DNA from: Oscillospiraceae bacterium | GTDB taxonomy: Bacteria; Bacillota_A; Clostridia; Oscillospirales; Oscillospiraceae | DNA: 16,181 bases | Assembly (NCBI GenBank): GCA_017415945.1 | Contig: JAFQDR010000194.1 | Location: forward strand, 1-16,181 | Direction: 5' to 3' | Shown here: in pieces, positions 7,355 through 14,894 of the stretch | Numbering within the stretch: position 1 is the stretch's first letter | Layout of the letters: each line of letters opens with the position of its first letter | Program-made: the position numbers and the translations under genes | Notes under the pieces: model-generated | What the model was told of the DNA's origin: nothing | Databases searched by the model: none | Seen by the model: the letters and a program-made list of their open reading frames with translations, nothing else

Positions 7355-8981
7355 GAAGATCCCCAAAAAGACAGTCACGGTTATAGAACCGAAAAAAGTA
7401 CTGATTGTAGACAAGGAAAAGCACCGTCAGAAACGAGTGGCTGCATACTGCCGTGTTTCTACGGACAGTGATGAACAGCTCACGTCATATGTAACGCAGA
7501 AAAAGGTGTATACTGAAATGATCGCGCGTAATCCCGAGTGGGAGTTTGCCGGATTGTATGCTGACGAAGGCATCTCGGGTACCAGGGCAGATAAGCGTCC
7601 ACAGTTTACTCAGATGATAAAGGACTGTAATGCAGGTAAAATCGACATTATCATTACCAAGTCCGTATCACGATTTGCTCGAAATACAGTGGAGTGCCTC
7701 GAATATGTGCGCATGCTCAAAGCCAAAGGTATCAGCATTATCTTCGAGGAACAGAACATCGATACGATGAAATGTGACAGCGAATTGTTCCTTGTCATGT
7801 ATGCCGGTTTCGCTCAGTCAGAGTCGGAAAGCATGAGTAAAAATATCACTTGGAGCAACCGAAAAAACTTCGCTGACGGCAAGGTGGTATTCAGATACAG
7901 TCAACTGCTTGGATACAGAAAAGGTGAGAACGGAGAACCGGAAATCGTACCCGAAGAAGCAGCTGTAGTCGAACGAATCTTCCAAATGTTCCTTGCAGGC
8001 ATGACACTGAGAGACATCTCTGCAGAACTGCAGTCTGAAAACATAACATTCCCCGATAAGGAGTTTATGTTCACCAAACGAATGGTACAGAACATCCTGC
8101 GTAATGAGAAATACTGCGGGGATTGTATCCTGCAGAAGACTGTAACCGTAGACTGCATAACCAAAGAGCGGAAAATCAATCAAGGCGAAGCTCCCATGTA
8201 CCTGGTGGAAAATAACCACCCTCCGATCGTGAGCCGTGAGATTTTCAATCGAACACAGGAGGAACTTAGCAGAAGAAATGCACTACCTGCAAAATCAACC
8301 AAAACAGCATTGACATCCTCCGGAAAGTATTCCAAATATGCACTCACCGATGTATTGATCTGCGGTGAATGCGGCAGCAGATACAAGAGATGCACATGGG
8401 CAAGGAATGGAAAAAAGAAAATCGTATGGAGGTGTATCAGCCGACTTGACTACGGAACAAAATACTGTACCAAGTCACCAACCATCGAAGAAGAACCCCT
8501 CCAGAGGGCGATTGTAAGGGCTTTGAACCGCTTCAATGCAGAAGACCGATCAACCTACATCACTCTCATGAAAGCCACCATAGGCGACGCTATCGGGCTC
8601 AACGGCGGGTCAGATGAAATCGACCTGCTTGAAAGGAGAATCGATGCACTTAACAAAAGGATGATCTCCATGGTAAACGACTGCGTAGCAAGCGGAGATG
8701 ACATGGAAAATCATGAAGATGAATTCAAAGCCATCTCGGAAGAAACCGAACAGTTGAAGCGAAGAATCGAAGCAATCCGCGAATCGGAGGCGAAGGATGA
8801 ATCCTACGCAGATCGCCTTGTACAGATTCAGGAAACCATTCAGCAAAGAGACATGAACCGCGATACATACGATGAATCCATCGTCAGACAAATGATAGAG
8901 TGTATCAAGATATACTCCGATAACAAAATCCGTGTAATATTCGGAGGTGGCTATGAAATTGAAGAAGAAATAGACGTATAA
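7341..8981 (+). CDS. Large serine recombinase, complete
   Basis: A 546-residue large serine recombinase. The catalytic domain (about 31-170) has YCRVS with Arg38 and Ser40, EGISGT (76-81) and SRFAR (110-114). The Recombinase domain (about 183-300) contains the LLGYRKGENG strand and the NEKYCGD motif. The zinc ribbon uses Cys341, Cys344, Cys365 and Cys376, followed by a long helical region (about 425-520). It is related to, but clearly different from, the recombinase at 4917. ATG 7341 follows AAGGAAGGAG (7325-7334) and overlaps the upstream gene by 14 bases, so the three genes form one translationally coupled unit. It ends at a hairpin shared with the convergent operon. Confidence 0.93.
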   Translation: MANVKKIPKKTVTVIEPKKVLIVDKEKHRQKRVAAYCRVSTDSDEQLTSYVTQKKVYTEMIARNPEWEFAGLYADEGISGTRADKRPQFTQMIKDCNAGKIDIIITKSVSRFARNTVECLEYVRMLKAKGISIIFEEQNIDTMKCDSELFLVMYAGFAQSESESMSKNITWSNRKNFADGKVVFRYSQLLGYRKGENGEPEIVPEEAAVVERIFQMFLAGMTLRDISAELQSENITFPDKEFMFTKRMVQNILRNEKYCGDCILQKTVTVDCITKERKINQGEAPMYLVENNHPPIVSREIFNRTQEELSRRNALPAKSTKTALTSSGKYSKYALTDVLICGECGSRYKRCTWARNGKKKIVWRCISRLDYGTKYCTKSPTIEEEPLQRAIVRALNRFNAEDRSTYITLMKATIGDAIGLNGGSDEIDLLERRIDALNKRMISMVNDCVASGDDMENHEDEFKAISEETEQLKRRIEAIRESEAKDESYADRLVQIQETIQQRDMNRDTYDESIVRQMIECIKIYSDNKIRVIFGGGYEIEEEIDV

Positions 8982-8986
8982 ATGTG

Positions 8987-9014
8987 TCCCCGGCATTCAG
9001 AACAATGCTGGGGA
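8987..9014. terminator. Hairpin between convergent operons (possible bidirectional terminator)
   Basis: TCCCCGGCATT (8987-8997) pairs with AATGCTGGGGA (9004-9014), eleven pairs with one G-U and a six-base loop. It sits six bases after the + operon stop and covers the last codons of the - strand gene, whose stop lies at 8997-8999. Neither side has a clean U-run, only a T/C-rich stretch on the + side, so termination may be weak or assisted. Confidence 0.45.
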
Positions 9015-9896
9015 TTCATCATCTTCATCCTCTAAGATGTCTTCAGCTTCATATTCTTCTTCCGTAAATTCATCATCCTCATCCGGTTCAACCCAAAGCG
9101 AAACATCCTTGGCGTACAGTCGGTTCATAGCAAGACGCGCGCCCGGACTTTTCTTTTTGCCGTTATACTCCAGAATCATAGCCTCTGCAAAGCCCATGGA
9201 ACCGGCTCTGCGCTCTTTAGCCGTTCGTGTCAAAAGCTTGATGGACACCGCTCCAACTTTATCCCTGAATGTGTCCTCGTTGAGTTGATCCTTGTAAACG
9301 ACACAAAGCTTTGCTACAGCATTCATGACGTTAGCAGAGAATGAATTCACATCTCCTTCCCAAGTAGCAATGATAAGTCGAAGAACACGATTCAGAACAT
9401 GATAACCGTATTTGTTATAAATGCTTTCAAGTGTAGATACAGCACAAATGTTGCCCGGAACTCTCTTGGTACCGATTGTCATGCCATAGGACTCTACAAG
9501 GTCACGGATCATGAGCTGATCTTCATTGCCTGCTTCAATATTAGCCATAAAGACTTCATACGGAACAAGAGCTTTTACAAACTTCATCTGGTTAGCAAAA
9601 ATATCCGCCTCATGAGAGTAACTCAGGTCATCATATATCATACACCATACAGGTGTCTCTCGTGATCCTGAAACCAGAGCAACAATTTCGATGGTGTGCT
9701 GACCATTGAATACATAGTTGATTCCATCGCGGCGGCTGACTTTGACAGGATTGATCTGATACAAATCAAAGTTTTCAGCAGCACGTTCAATATGACTCTG
9801 AGATAGATTTCTTTGATAATCCTGATTGGAAACAAGATTTTTGATGGGTATTTTCTCAAAGTACACATTGGGAACATATTTCAAGAGATCATCCAT
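8997..9896 (-). CDS. ParB-like domain protein (DUF6551-like)
   Basis: A 299-residue protein. The N-terminal part (about residues 8-95) resembles a ParB/sulfiredoxin-like fold: FEKIPIKNLVSNQDYQRNLSQSHIERAA, then NPVKVSRRDGINYVFNGQHTIEIV, where FNGQHTIE (63-70) occupies the place of the ParB DGHRR-type motif. The middle is helical and unrecognised. The last 30 residues are very acidic (Asp and Glu stretches). Start ATG 9896 overlaps the upstream stop by one base (TAATG) and is preceded by AAGGAGG near 9903-9909, so it is coupled to the ParB-like gene upstream. It is the last gene of the - operon. I recall similar proteins being filed as DUF6551, but I cannot confirm this here. Possible roles are DNA or nucleotide binding in element maintenance. 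Confidence 0.7.
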   Translation of the reverse strand: MDDLLKYVPNVYFEKIPIKNLVSNQDYQRNLSQSHIERAAENFDLYQINPVKVSRRDGINYVFNGQHTIEIVALVSGSRETPVWCMIYDDLSYSHEADIFANQMKFVKALVPYEVFMANIEAGNEDQLMIRDLVESYGMTIGTKRVPGNICAVSTLESIYNKYGYHVLNRVLRLIIATWEGDVNSFSANVMNAVAKLCVVYKDQLNEDTFRDKVGAVSIKLLTRTAKERRAGSMGFAEAMILEYNGKKKSPGARLAMNRLYAKDVSLWVEPDEDDEFTEEEYEAEDILEDEDDESPALF

Positions 9897-10843
9897 TATT
9901 TATCCTCCTTGATCTCCAAAAGCATCTCCTCCATTTTTTCGTCCAGCTCAAATAATGCAAGGAGAAGTTTTTCTTTTGCCGATGCTGATAACAGGTCGAA
10001 GTTCGTATTCTTTTTTGTTCGCTCAATGGAACTACACCAGGAAGGGATGGTTAGCGTAAGTCCGGTAACCTCTGCGTCAGGATCATATTCTGGCATATCC
10101 TTAACGGATGGAACCGGCGGTAATGTTTCCTCTGGGATTGCTTCGTATTTTCCTGTCTGAATCGCATTCCGTGTTTTTTTATATTGAATGAACGGTGTCG
10201 GATTTCTATCGATTTTTCGATTTACTCTTTGTATATCTTCCTGTGATAACTTCGAAAGTTCGACTACATTTTCGTGAGAAATCTTATAATTGCCGGATAA
10301 TATTTTGGGTACCAATTTCGGTTCTTTCTTTCCTATCTCTTCAAGTGCACGGGTATAGATCGCATATTTTTGCACAGTCCCAATGGAAACATGATTTTCA
10401 TCCGCGATCCGTTTTGCAGTAGTATGCCTGGACGGTGTTTCAGGTTCATCAGCGCTGTTCGGATAGCGATCAGCGTTATACTGGTTATGGCCTCTCGCAT
10501 TCTTGAATCGTGTAACAAGCTTTTCAGATTCATACTGCATACCTATAAGAAACTTTCTTGTTTCTTCGGATATATTACGTCGCCCGAGCTGATTTGCACA
10601 GATCCACGCAATTGCCTCCTCTCTGCAAACAAACGTCTTTTCCTGCGTTTCAAATGGTATTCCATGCCGCGTGCAGATCTCATATCGATTGTGACCATCA
10701 ATGATGTAACCTTTCCAAACGATAATCGGATCACGGCATCCATCTGCGATAATATTGCTTTCTAATTGAAGATATTCTTGACGTTTTAGCGGATGGATTA
10801 ATTGTTTGAATTCATCATCGATTTTCAATATTTGTGAGTTCAT
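9896..10843 (-). CDS. ParB/RepB-like DNA-binding protein
   Basis: A 315-residue ParB-like protein. The N-terminal ParB domain (about 1-90) carries DGHNRYEIC (49-57), equivalent to the DGHRR box, and WICANQLGRRNIS (80-92), the second conserved ParB box. A helix-turn-helix follows (about 143-168, TTAKRIADENHVSIGTVQKYAI). The C-terminus holds a Pro-rich linker and a short acidic helix. ParB homologues bind centromere-like DNA, hydrolyse CTP and work with a ParA ATPase, but no ParA is encoded here, so partition is not established. ATG 10843 follows an AGGTGG site; the gap to the upstream gene is only 10 bases. Its place behind recombinase genes suggests a role in element regulation or maintenance. 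Confidence 0.8.
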   Translation of the reverse strand: MNSQILKIDDEFKQLIHPLKRQEYLQLESNIIADGCRDPIIVWKGYIIDGHNRYEICTRHGIPFETQEKTFVCREEAIAWICANQLGRRNISEETRKFLIGMQYESEKLVTRFKNARGHNQYNADRYPNSADEPETPSRHTTAKRIADENHVSIGTVQKYAIYTRALEEIGKKEPKLVPKILSGNYKISHENVVELSKLSQEDIQRVNRKIDRNPTPFIQYKKTRNAIQTGKYEAIPEETLPPVPSVKDMPEYDPDAEVTGLTLTIPSWCSSIERTKKNTNFDLLSASAKEKLLLALFELDEKMEEMLLEIKEDK

Positions 10844-10853
10844 TTCACACCAC

Positions 10854-11219
10854 CTATATTAATTCGCATCGCTGCATTGAGCGTAGCTGAAATACAGCCA
10901 GACTTCGGCCAATCATTCTGCCGGTCAATCGATATGAATAACGTTCATCAATGCTGGGATACAAATCATGAATATTAAAAAACAGACATTTGCTGTAAAG
11001 CTCATAGGAATTATCCGAACCTAATTTTTTGAGATCGACTTTATGAGCATCGGGAGCATTAACTTTGCTGCTGAACAAACCTATCTGCTGTTCCTTGGGA
11101 TCTATAAGCAAATAAACATAATCCGGATTACCCATATAGCCGAGTGTTTGCTTATATACACGGATTCTATGCTTCTTGAAATCAAGAGATATGTATACCT
11201 CTGTGTCATGTTCACTCAT
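10854..11219 (-). CDS. Small protein with recombinase-associated beta domain
   Basis: A 121-residue protein I do not recognise by family name. By eye it aligns with the next gene upstream and with the C-terminus of the 11951-13840 recombinase: EVYISLDFKKHRIRVYK (7-23), then YVYLLIDPKEQQIGLF (34-49, against LINP...FAIRP in the others), and RYSYRLTGRMI (93-103, against DYRYKMLGNVI). It lacks the WNTDY signature of the larger copies, so the relation is distant. ATG 11219 overlaps the upstream stop by 8 bases and follows GGGAGG, indicating coupled translation in the - operon. No catalytic motif is visible; it is probably a binding or structural partner. Confidence 0.65.
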   Translation of the reverse strand: MSEHDTEVYISLDFKKHRIRVYKQTLGYMGNPDYVYLLIDPKEQQIGLFSSKVNAPDAHKVDLKKLGSDNSYELYSKCLFFNIHDLYPSIDERYSYRLTGRMIGRSLAVFQLRSMQRCELI

Positions 11220-11961
11220 AACTTAAACCTCCCGTTGAACTCGTAGATAAGGTCGAATTAACAGGCTCCGGAACAGGTGCAGCTGCCTTTGCTTTCTCGT
11301 TATCCTTAATCGTATATATCGCGTATCCGTCAAAAATATTGACAAGCATGGACTGACGATGCTCATGGAAAGGCAGACCAAACTGGTCCTTCCAGCCAGC
11401 AGGAAATACAGCTTTCCTTGAAATCACAGGCTTCTTGTCCTCATTGAATACCTTCTGGTAAACTTCGGTAGATGTAAGGTCAAACGCAATCAAATACTCG
11501 CCATTTGCATGGATCACATTCCCGAGCATTTTATATCGGTAATCTGTATTCCAATCCATCATGGCAAACAACTTTGCAAAAAACAGCGTACAGGTCGTTG
11601 GCTTTGGCTTGCGTTTGCCTTTACTATCAAGACACCACTGAAAAGAACCGCGCGCTCCTTCAGAACAAGGACGCAAAGCAAAAATCTTGGTATCTGGATT
11701 GATCAGCGCCTGAACAAACTCTACATGCGGGAATTTCGCAAGACACGCGGCATTGACATAAACTTTACGGTCATTGAATGTGATCGAGGGTTCTCGAAGA
11801 TGTGCGAAGAATTCTCGCCGAACAACTTGAAAACCATCTATATTAAAATCATCGCCCATTTCAAGGACAGTCTCTGTTTCATCAAGCGAAGGCACGAAAG
11901 CAGATGGCATTCTCTCGTTTTCCTCATCGTAAAAAGCATTCTGCTTGAAATCATTGCTCAT
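11212..11961 (-). CDS. Standalone homologue of the recombinase C-terminal domain
   Basis: A 249-residue protein that aligns clearly with the C-terminal part of the adjacent recombinase. Matching blocks are DFNIDGFQVVRREFF (38-52), ALINPDTKIFALRP (85-98), WNTDYRYKMLG (137-147) and WKDQFGLPF (190-198). It has no resolvase motifs of its own. The pattern suggests a mostly beta domain of about 130 residues. The C-terminal 30 residues (Ala/Pro/Ser/Thr-rich) look disordered. ATG 11961 overlaps the upstream stop by 11 bases and follows GGAGGT. Proteins of this kind have, to my memory, sometimes been labelled integrase, probably because of such fusions, but the sequence shows no integrase activity. 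A role as recombinase partner or competitor for its DNA or protein contacts is inference. Confidence 0.72.
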   Translation of the reverse strand: MSNDFKQNAFYDEENERMPSAFVPSLDETETVLEMGDDFNIDGFQVVRREFFAHLREPSITFNDRKVYVNAACLAKFPHVEFVQALINPDTKIFALRPCSEGARGSFQWCLDSKGKRKPKPTTCTLFFAKLFAMMDWNTDYRYKMLGNVIHANGEYLIAFDLTSTEVYQKVFNEDKKPVISRKAVFPAGWKDQFGLPFHEHRQSMLVNIFDGYAIYTIKDNEKAKAAAPVPEPVNSTLSTSSTGGLSYE

Positions 11962-13840
11962 TTACTACCTCCAGCAGCGTTAAGCCGCTTAATTCTTGTT
12001 GAATATACTCTCGCAGTTCATCAAAACCCGTCACATTGAGCTTGGTTCCGGTGTCAAACAGCTGACCTTCCAAGTGAAGCATCCAGTCTTGCTCGCTCTG
12101 TCGTTCAAGTTCTTGAAAAGATCGCTCTTGCGCATAAAACTGTTTGCCGAAAGAGTTGGTCCATTCTTCGGGAATCGCTCGAATTCTTTTCCCGGATGGA
12201 AGCATTGGCTGAACAGTAGCCTGTCCATTTTCATCGCAGCCTCCACCGGAGATGACATATGGCTTAAAGAAAGCTTCTGAATTAACAGTTTCAAAGATGT
12301 AAGCAATTTCATCATCATACTCGTACAGTGAACCGAGTATGCGATATTTATAATCGGTGTTCCATCCGAACAGAGAATAGAGCGTATCGGTAAATGCAGC
12401 TGCAGGAACATCCTTTGGAATATACTTTCCCTCCGACAACTTAGCAAAAACAACACTGTTTCGGTTTTGTTTGGTTGTGGGACGGATAGCAAACTGTCTC
12501 TTGATCGGATTGATCAGCATCTCCACATAGACGTTATTGCCGAACTTTCTCACGCAGGAAGTGCTGAACTTGATTCTCTTTTGATAGAAAATAGCATGAG
12601 GTTGGCGGATTGATTCAAAAAATTCGGATCGTGTTACCTCAAATCCGCGTAAATCGAAGTCACCGGCTTCTACAGAGAATTCGATTTCTTCTTCCTCTGG
12701 AAAAACATCATCAGGATCATAGACACTTTTGGCGGCCTGATAATAGTCAAATTCTTTAAAACCCGCCCAACGTGGATTGATGGTAACAAACCCCTTCAAT
12801 ATCCCGTCATCTATTACCCGCAGCTCTGGTAAGATAGATTTGTTTCCAAATTTCGCATTGTCAAGCATTCGCTGGGTTGCAATAAAGTCATCTCTTGATA
12901 TGATTGCCTCGTGATGGTTCTTGTATCGGCTTTGTGGTCTGTCGCCATTGTTCTTGGCGGTTTTGTGTGTTCGATAACTCAAGGTAAATGTCTTTCTGGT
13001 GAGTACATCACCGCAGTGCCGCTCATTGCGCAGTATCTGAACAATCGCGTTCGAGGTCCATTTGATATTTCCAAGGTATGATTTGCGTCCAAGAGCGATA
13101 AAAGCCTCTGCGATCTGCTGTGTTGAATACCCATACAGATACATATAGAACGCAAGCTTGACAGTTGGAGCTTCTTCTGGATTTGGAACAAGGCGTCCTT
13201 CCGCATCATGTGTATATCCAAGAAGTTTGGGTGTCAGTGGAATGCCGTTGTCAAGTCTCATCCGGAGCGATGTTTCCATACTTCTGCTTCGTGTATGAGA
13301 TTCTTCTTCAGCCATTGTTGACTGGAAAGTCAATGCAAGCTGTGAATCTTCATTCAATGAGAATATTGCCTCGCTCTCAAAAAAGACCCCGACAGGATTC
13401 TTCAGTTCGGCAAGATCTCGAATAACCTCAAGGAAGTCCTTAACATTTCGGGCAAAACGAGATACATTTTTGCAGATAATTAGAGAGAGCTTTCCGGCTT
13501 TGGCATCTGCGATCATCGACAAAAAGGCGTCTCGATGTTTGAGTGAAGTGCCGGAGATACCTTCATCTGCGTAAATTTTGACGAGTTTCCATTTCGGATG
13601 CTTTACCACAAAATCTTCGTAATACTTTTTCTGCAGTTCAAAGGAGGTTGTCTGTCGTACATCATCCGTTGAAACGCGCACATAGATGCCAACAAGCTGT
13701 TCAGAGTCATTATCGTAATAATCAGCTCGTTTCTTTTCGGGAATAAACTCATAATTTTCAGGATCCACATTGACGTGCATCCTTCGTCTGGTGCGCTCTT
13801 TCAGTTCTTCCTTTTCATATCGCTTCGATCGGTCAATCAT
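11951..13840 (-). CDS. Serine recombinase with an unusual C-terminal domain
   Basis: A 629-residue serine recombinase. The catalytic domain (about 48-190) is intact: YVRVS with Arg55 and Ser57, EGISGT (93-98) and SRFAR (127-131). The Recombinase domain follows (about 200-325; LLGYTHDAEGRLVPN, RNERHCGD). Beyond it the usual CxxC zinc ribbon is absent; residues 335-390 (ending in an acidic stretch) lead into a domain (about 393-530) shared with the next two genes, including MLINPIKRQFAIRP (441-454) and WNTDYKYRILG (493-503). I chose ATG 13840 because GAGGGG (13849-13854) lies 8 bases upstream; an in-frame GTG at 13849 overlaps that site. The start overlaps the previous gene's stop by 8 bases. 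The extra domain may replace the zinc-ribbon and coiled-coil functions in synapsis control; this is inference. Confidence 0.88.
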   Translation of the reverse strand: MIDRSKRYEKEELKERTRRRMHVNVDPENYEFIPEKKRADYYDNDSEQLVGIYVRVSTDDVRQTTSFELQKKYYEDFVVKHPKWKLVKIYADEGISGTSLKHRDAFLSMIADAKAGKLSLIICKNVSRFARNVKDFLEVIRDLAELKNPVGVFFESEAIFSLNEDSQLALTFQSTMAEEESHTRSRSMETSLRMRLDNGIPLTPKLLGYTHDAEGRLVPNPEEAPTVKLAFYMYLYGYSTQQIAEAFIALGRKSYLGNIKWTSNAIVQILRNERHCGDVLTRKTFTLSYRTHKTAKNNGDRPQSRYKNHHEAIISRDDFIATQRMLDNAKFGNKSILPELRVIDDGILKGFVTINPRWAGFKEFDYYQAAKSVYDPDDVFPEEEEIEFSVEAGDFDLRGFEVTRSEFFESIRQPHAIFYQKRIKFSTSCVRKFGNNVYVEMLINPIKRQFAIRPTTKQNRNSVVFAKLSEGKYIPKDVPAAAFTDTLYSLFGWNTDYKYRILGSLYEYDDEIAYIFETVNSEAFFKPYVISGGGCDENGQATVQPMLPSGKRIRAIPEEWTNSFGKQFYAQERSFQELERQSEQDWMLHLEGQLFDTGTKLNVTGFDELREYIQQELSGLTLLEVVNEQ

Positions 13841-14432
13841 GCAGCTCACCCCTCACGTTGGGTTCCGGAAGAACCTGAAATCCTTCGGGTAAAAACTCCT
13901 TGTCCTGAATGTCAGCTTTGTAATACGAAGCGAGTGTAAATATATCTTCTGAAATAAAATAGATGCCGACAGGTTTATCAAGAGATGCCAGCAATCGAGA
14001 CACAAATGTGATCTCCTGAGATTTTTTCGATACATTGGATACCTTCTGCGTGATAATGAGATCTACCTTTCCATCAAAACAGTCATCAAGCAGCCTGCAC
14101 CACTCGGGAGCACTTTCCATATTCGGAGCAGTTGCACCTTCGTCGATGTAAAAGTCAACCAGAGTCCACTTAGGACAGAGTGCAAGAGTGTCCTCAAAAT
14201 TCTTTATGTGATAGTCCAGGTAATTCTCATACTTTGTCTGATTGAAGTAACGGATATAAACACCAACGCGGTAAGGAGTTGCCGGCAGCGGATGTTCCTT
14301 GCGTATACTTTGGAGCCAAAGCCGATGCTCCGAAATTTTGTCAGACCGATCGGACGAGTCACCGAATATCATTGAGAATCTCGGTGCTTCTTCGATCTCT
14401 GTCAGTTTTTGATAGATATCAACTTCACTCAT
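13833..14432 (-). CDS. Resolvase-like domain with lost catalytic residues
   Basis: A 199-residue protein whose residues 54-170 follow the serine-recombinase catalytic fold: VGVYIRYFNQTK (56-67), LVDFYIDEGATAPN (91-104), DLIITQKVSNVSKKSQE (124-140) and PVGIYFISEDIFTL (154-167). The nucleophile position of Y-x-R-x-S holds Phe63. The SRFAR motif reads SNVSK, so both catalytic arginines are replaced (Asn133, Lys136). Arg61 is kept. No DNA-binding domain follows. The frame is open with GGAG (14439-14442) before ATG 14432, so it is probably a maintained non-catalytic subunit, not debris. First in the - operon, it is coupled to the active recombinase by an 8-base overlap and may pair with it through the dimer interface. 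Confidence 0.82.
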   Translation of the reverse strand: MSEVDIYQKLTEIEEAPRFSMIFGDSSDRSDKISEHRLWLQSIRKEHPLPATPYRVGVYIRYFNQTKYENYLDYHIKNFEDTLALCPKWTLVDFYIDEGATAPNMESAPEWCRLLDDCFDGKVDLIITQKVSNVSKKSQEITFVSRLLASLDKPVGIYFISEDIFTLASYYKADIQDKEFLPEGFQVLPEPNVRGELHD

Positions 14433-14458
14433 ACATTACTCCAATCTAAATCAAGCGA

Positions 14459-14497
14459 TATTTTTCGCCACCTTATTTTAGTGTCAATACTATTATA
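14459..14497 (-). promoter_or_regulatory. Candidate promoter of the - strand recombinase operon
   Basis: On the - strand a perfect TTGACA (14487-14482) lies 50 bases before the first gene's ATG, but the box 17 bases on is only AAAATA (14464-14459). Just upstream a perfect TATAAT (14497-14492) has only a weak -35 (TTCCAA at 16 spacing). One or the other, or an activated version, probably drives the operon. Confidence 0.35.
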
Positions 14498-14504
14498 TCG
14501 TGTC

Positions 14505-14552
14505 CTGCCGAAATTGGAATAAACCGGCAGTCAAGTCGATGACCACCGGTCA
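14505..14552. promoter_or_regulatory. Inverted repeats in the regulatory gap
   Basis: CTGCCG (14505-14510) is inverted at CGGCAG (14525-14530) with a 14-base gap, and TGACC-ACC-GGTCA (14540-14552) is a short perfect inverted repeat. Both lie upstream of the - operon promoter candidates. They may be regulator or recombinase binding sites; nothing identifies the protein. The remainder of this gap, 14553-14605, is A-rich with no visible structure. Confidence 0.3.
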
Positions 14553-14608
14553 ATTTATGTGATAATTCTTTGAAAAACAAAAAAGAACCACCCAGATTGG
14601 CAGTTCGC

Positions 14609-14640
14609 AAATAAAAACAGACCGCGATCTGCGATCTGTT
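14609..14640 (-). terminator. Intrinsic terminator of the zinc-ribbon/XRE unit
   Basis: Read on the - strand, AACAGA and CGC pair with GCG and TCTGTT around a five-base loop, with one A-C mismatch in the stem. The hairpin is followed at once by a T-rich run (TTTTTATTT). It lies 34 bases beyond the stop of the zinc-ribbon gene and insulates that unit from the recombinase operon downstream. Confidence 0.7.
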
Positions 14641-14673
14641 AAGTACTATATAATTAATCTTTCCTAATTGTGC

Positions 14674-14874
14674 TCAGTTGTTATTCTTATAAACAATGTT
14701 GCCTTCTTCATCAACTTTATAAGTATGAATGAAACCACTGGTCATAATAGAAAATGCCGTTTCACCACAATACGGACAATCTGCTGTTTCACGATCTTTT
14801 CCGCCGGGGTAGTTATTTCCAGTATGTTCATAAGCGAACTGCTTCCCACACTTTTTACATTTTTCTATAGTCAT
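14674..14874 (-). CDS. Zinc-ribbon mini-protein
   Basis: A 66-residue protein with two CxxC knuckles, CKKCG (Cys6, Cys9) and CPYCG (Cys33, Cys36), spaced as a single zinc ribbon. The C-terminal third (residues 41-66) has strand-like, polar residues and no motif. It has no catalytic signature; nucleic-acid or protein binding is likely by family analogy. ATG 14874 follows GGGAGGG with seven bases between. It lies 20 bases after the XRE gene on the same strand and shares its transcript, which ends at the terminator near 14640. Confidence 0.72.
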   Translation of the reverse strand: MTIEKCKKCGKQFAYEHTGNNYPGGKDRETADCPYCGETAFSIMTSGFIHTYKVDEEGNIVYKNNN

Positions 14875-14894
14875 TCTGTAGCCCTCCCAAAATA

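Noticed and set aside
9037..9288. Serine-rich + strand frame
   Set aside because: It is the antisense of the acidic tail and C-terminus of the ParB-like gene, where Glu/Asp codons read as Ser on the other strand.
11509..12039. 176-residue + strand frame
   Set aside because: Antisense shadow of the domain-bearing gene and the recombinase end; no motif and no ribosome binding site.
13833..14432. Dead resolvase as a frameshifted front half of the downstream recombinase
   Set aside because: The downstream recombinase has its own complete catalytic domain, so this is a separate, duplicated domain.
14610..14640. CRISPR or tandem repeat from the repeated GCGATCT
   Set aside because: Only two short copies occur, and they are part of a terminator hairpin.
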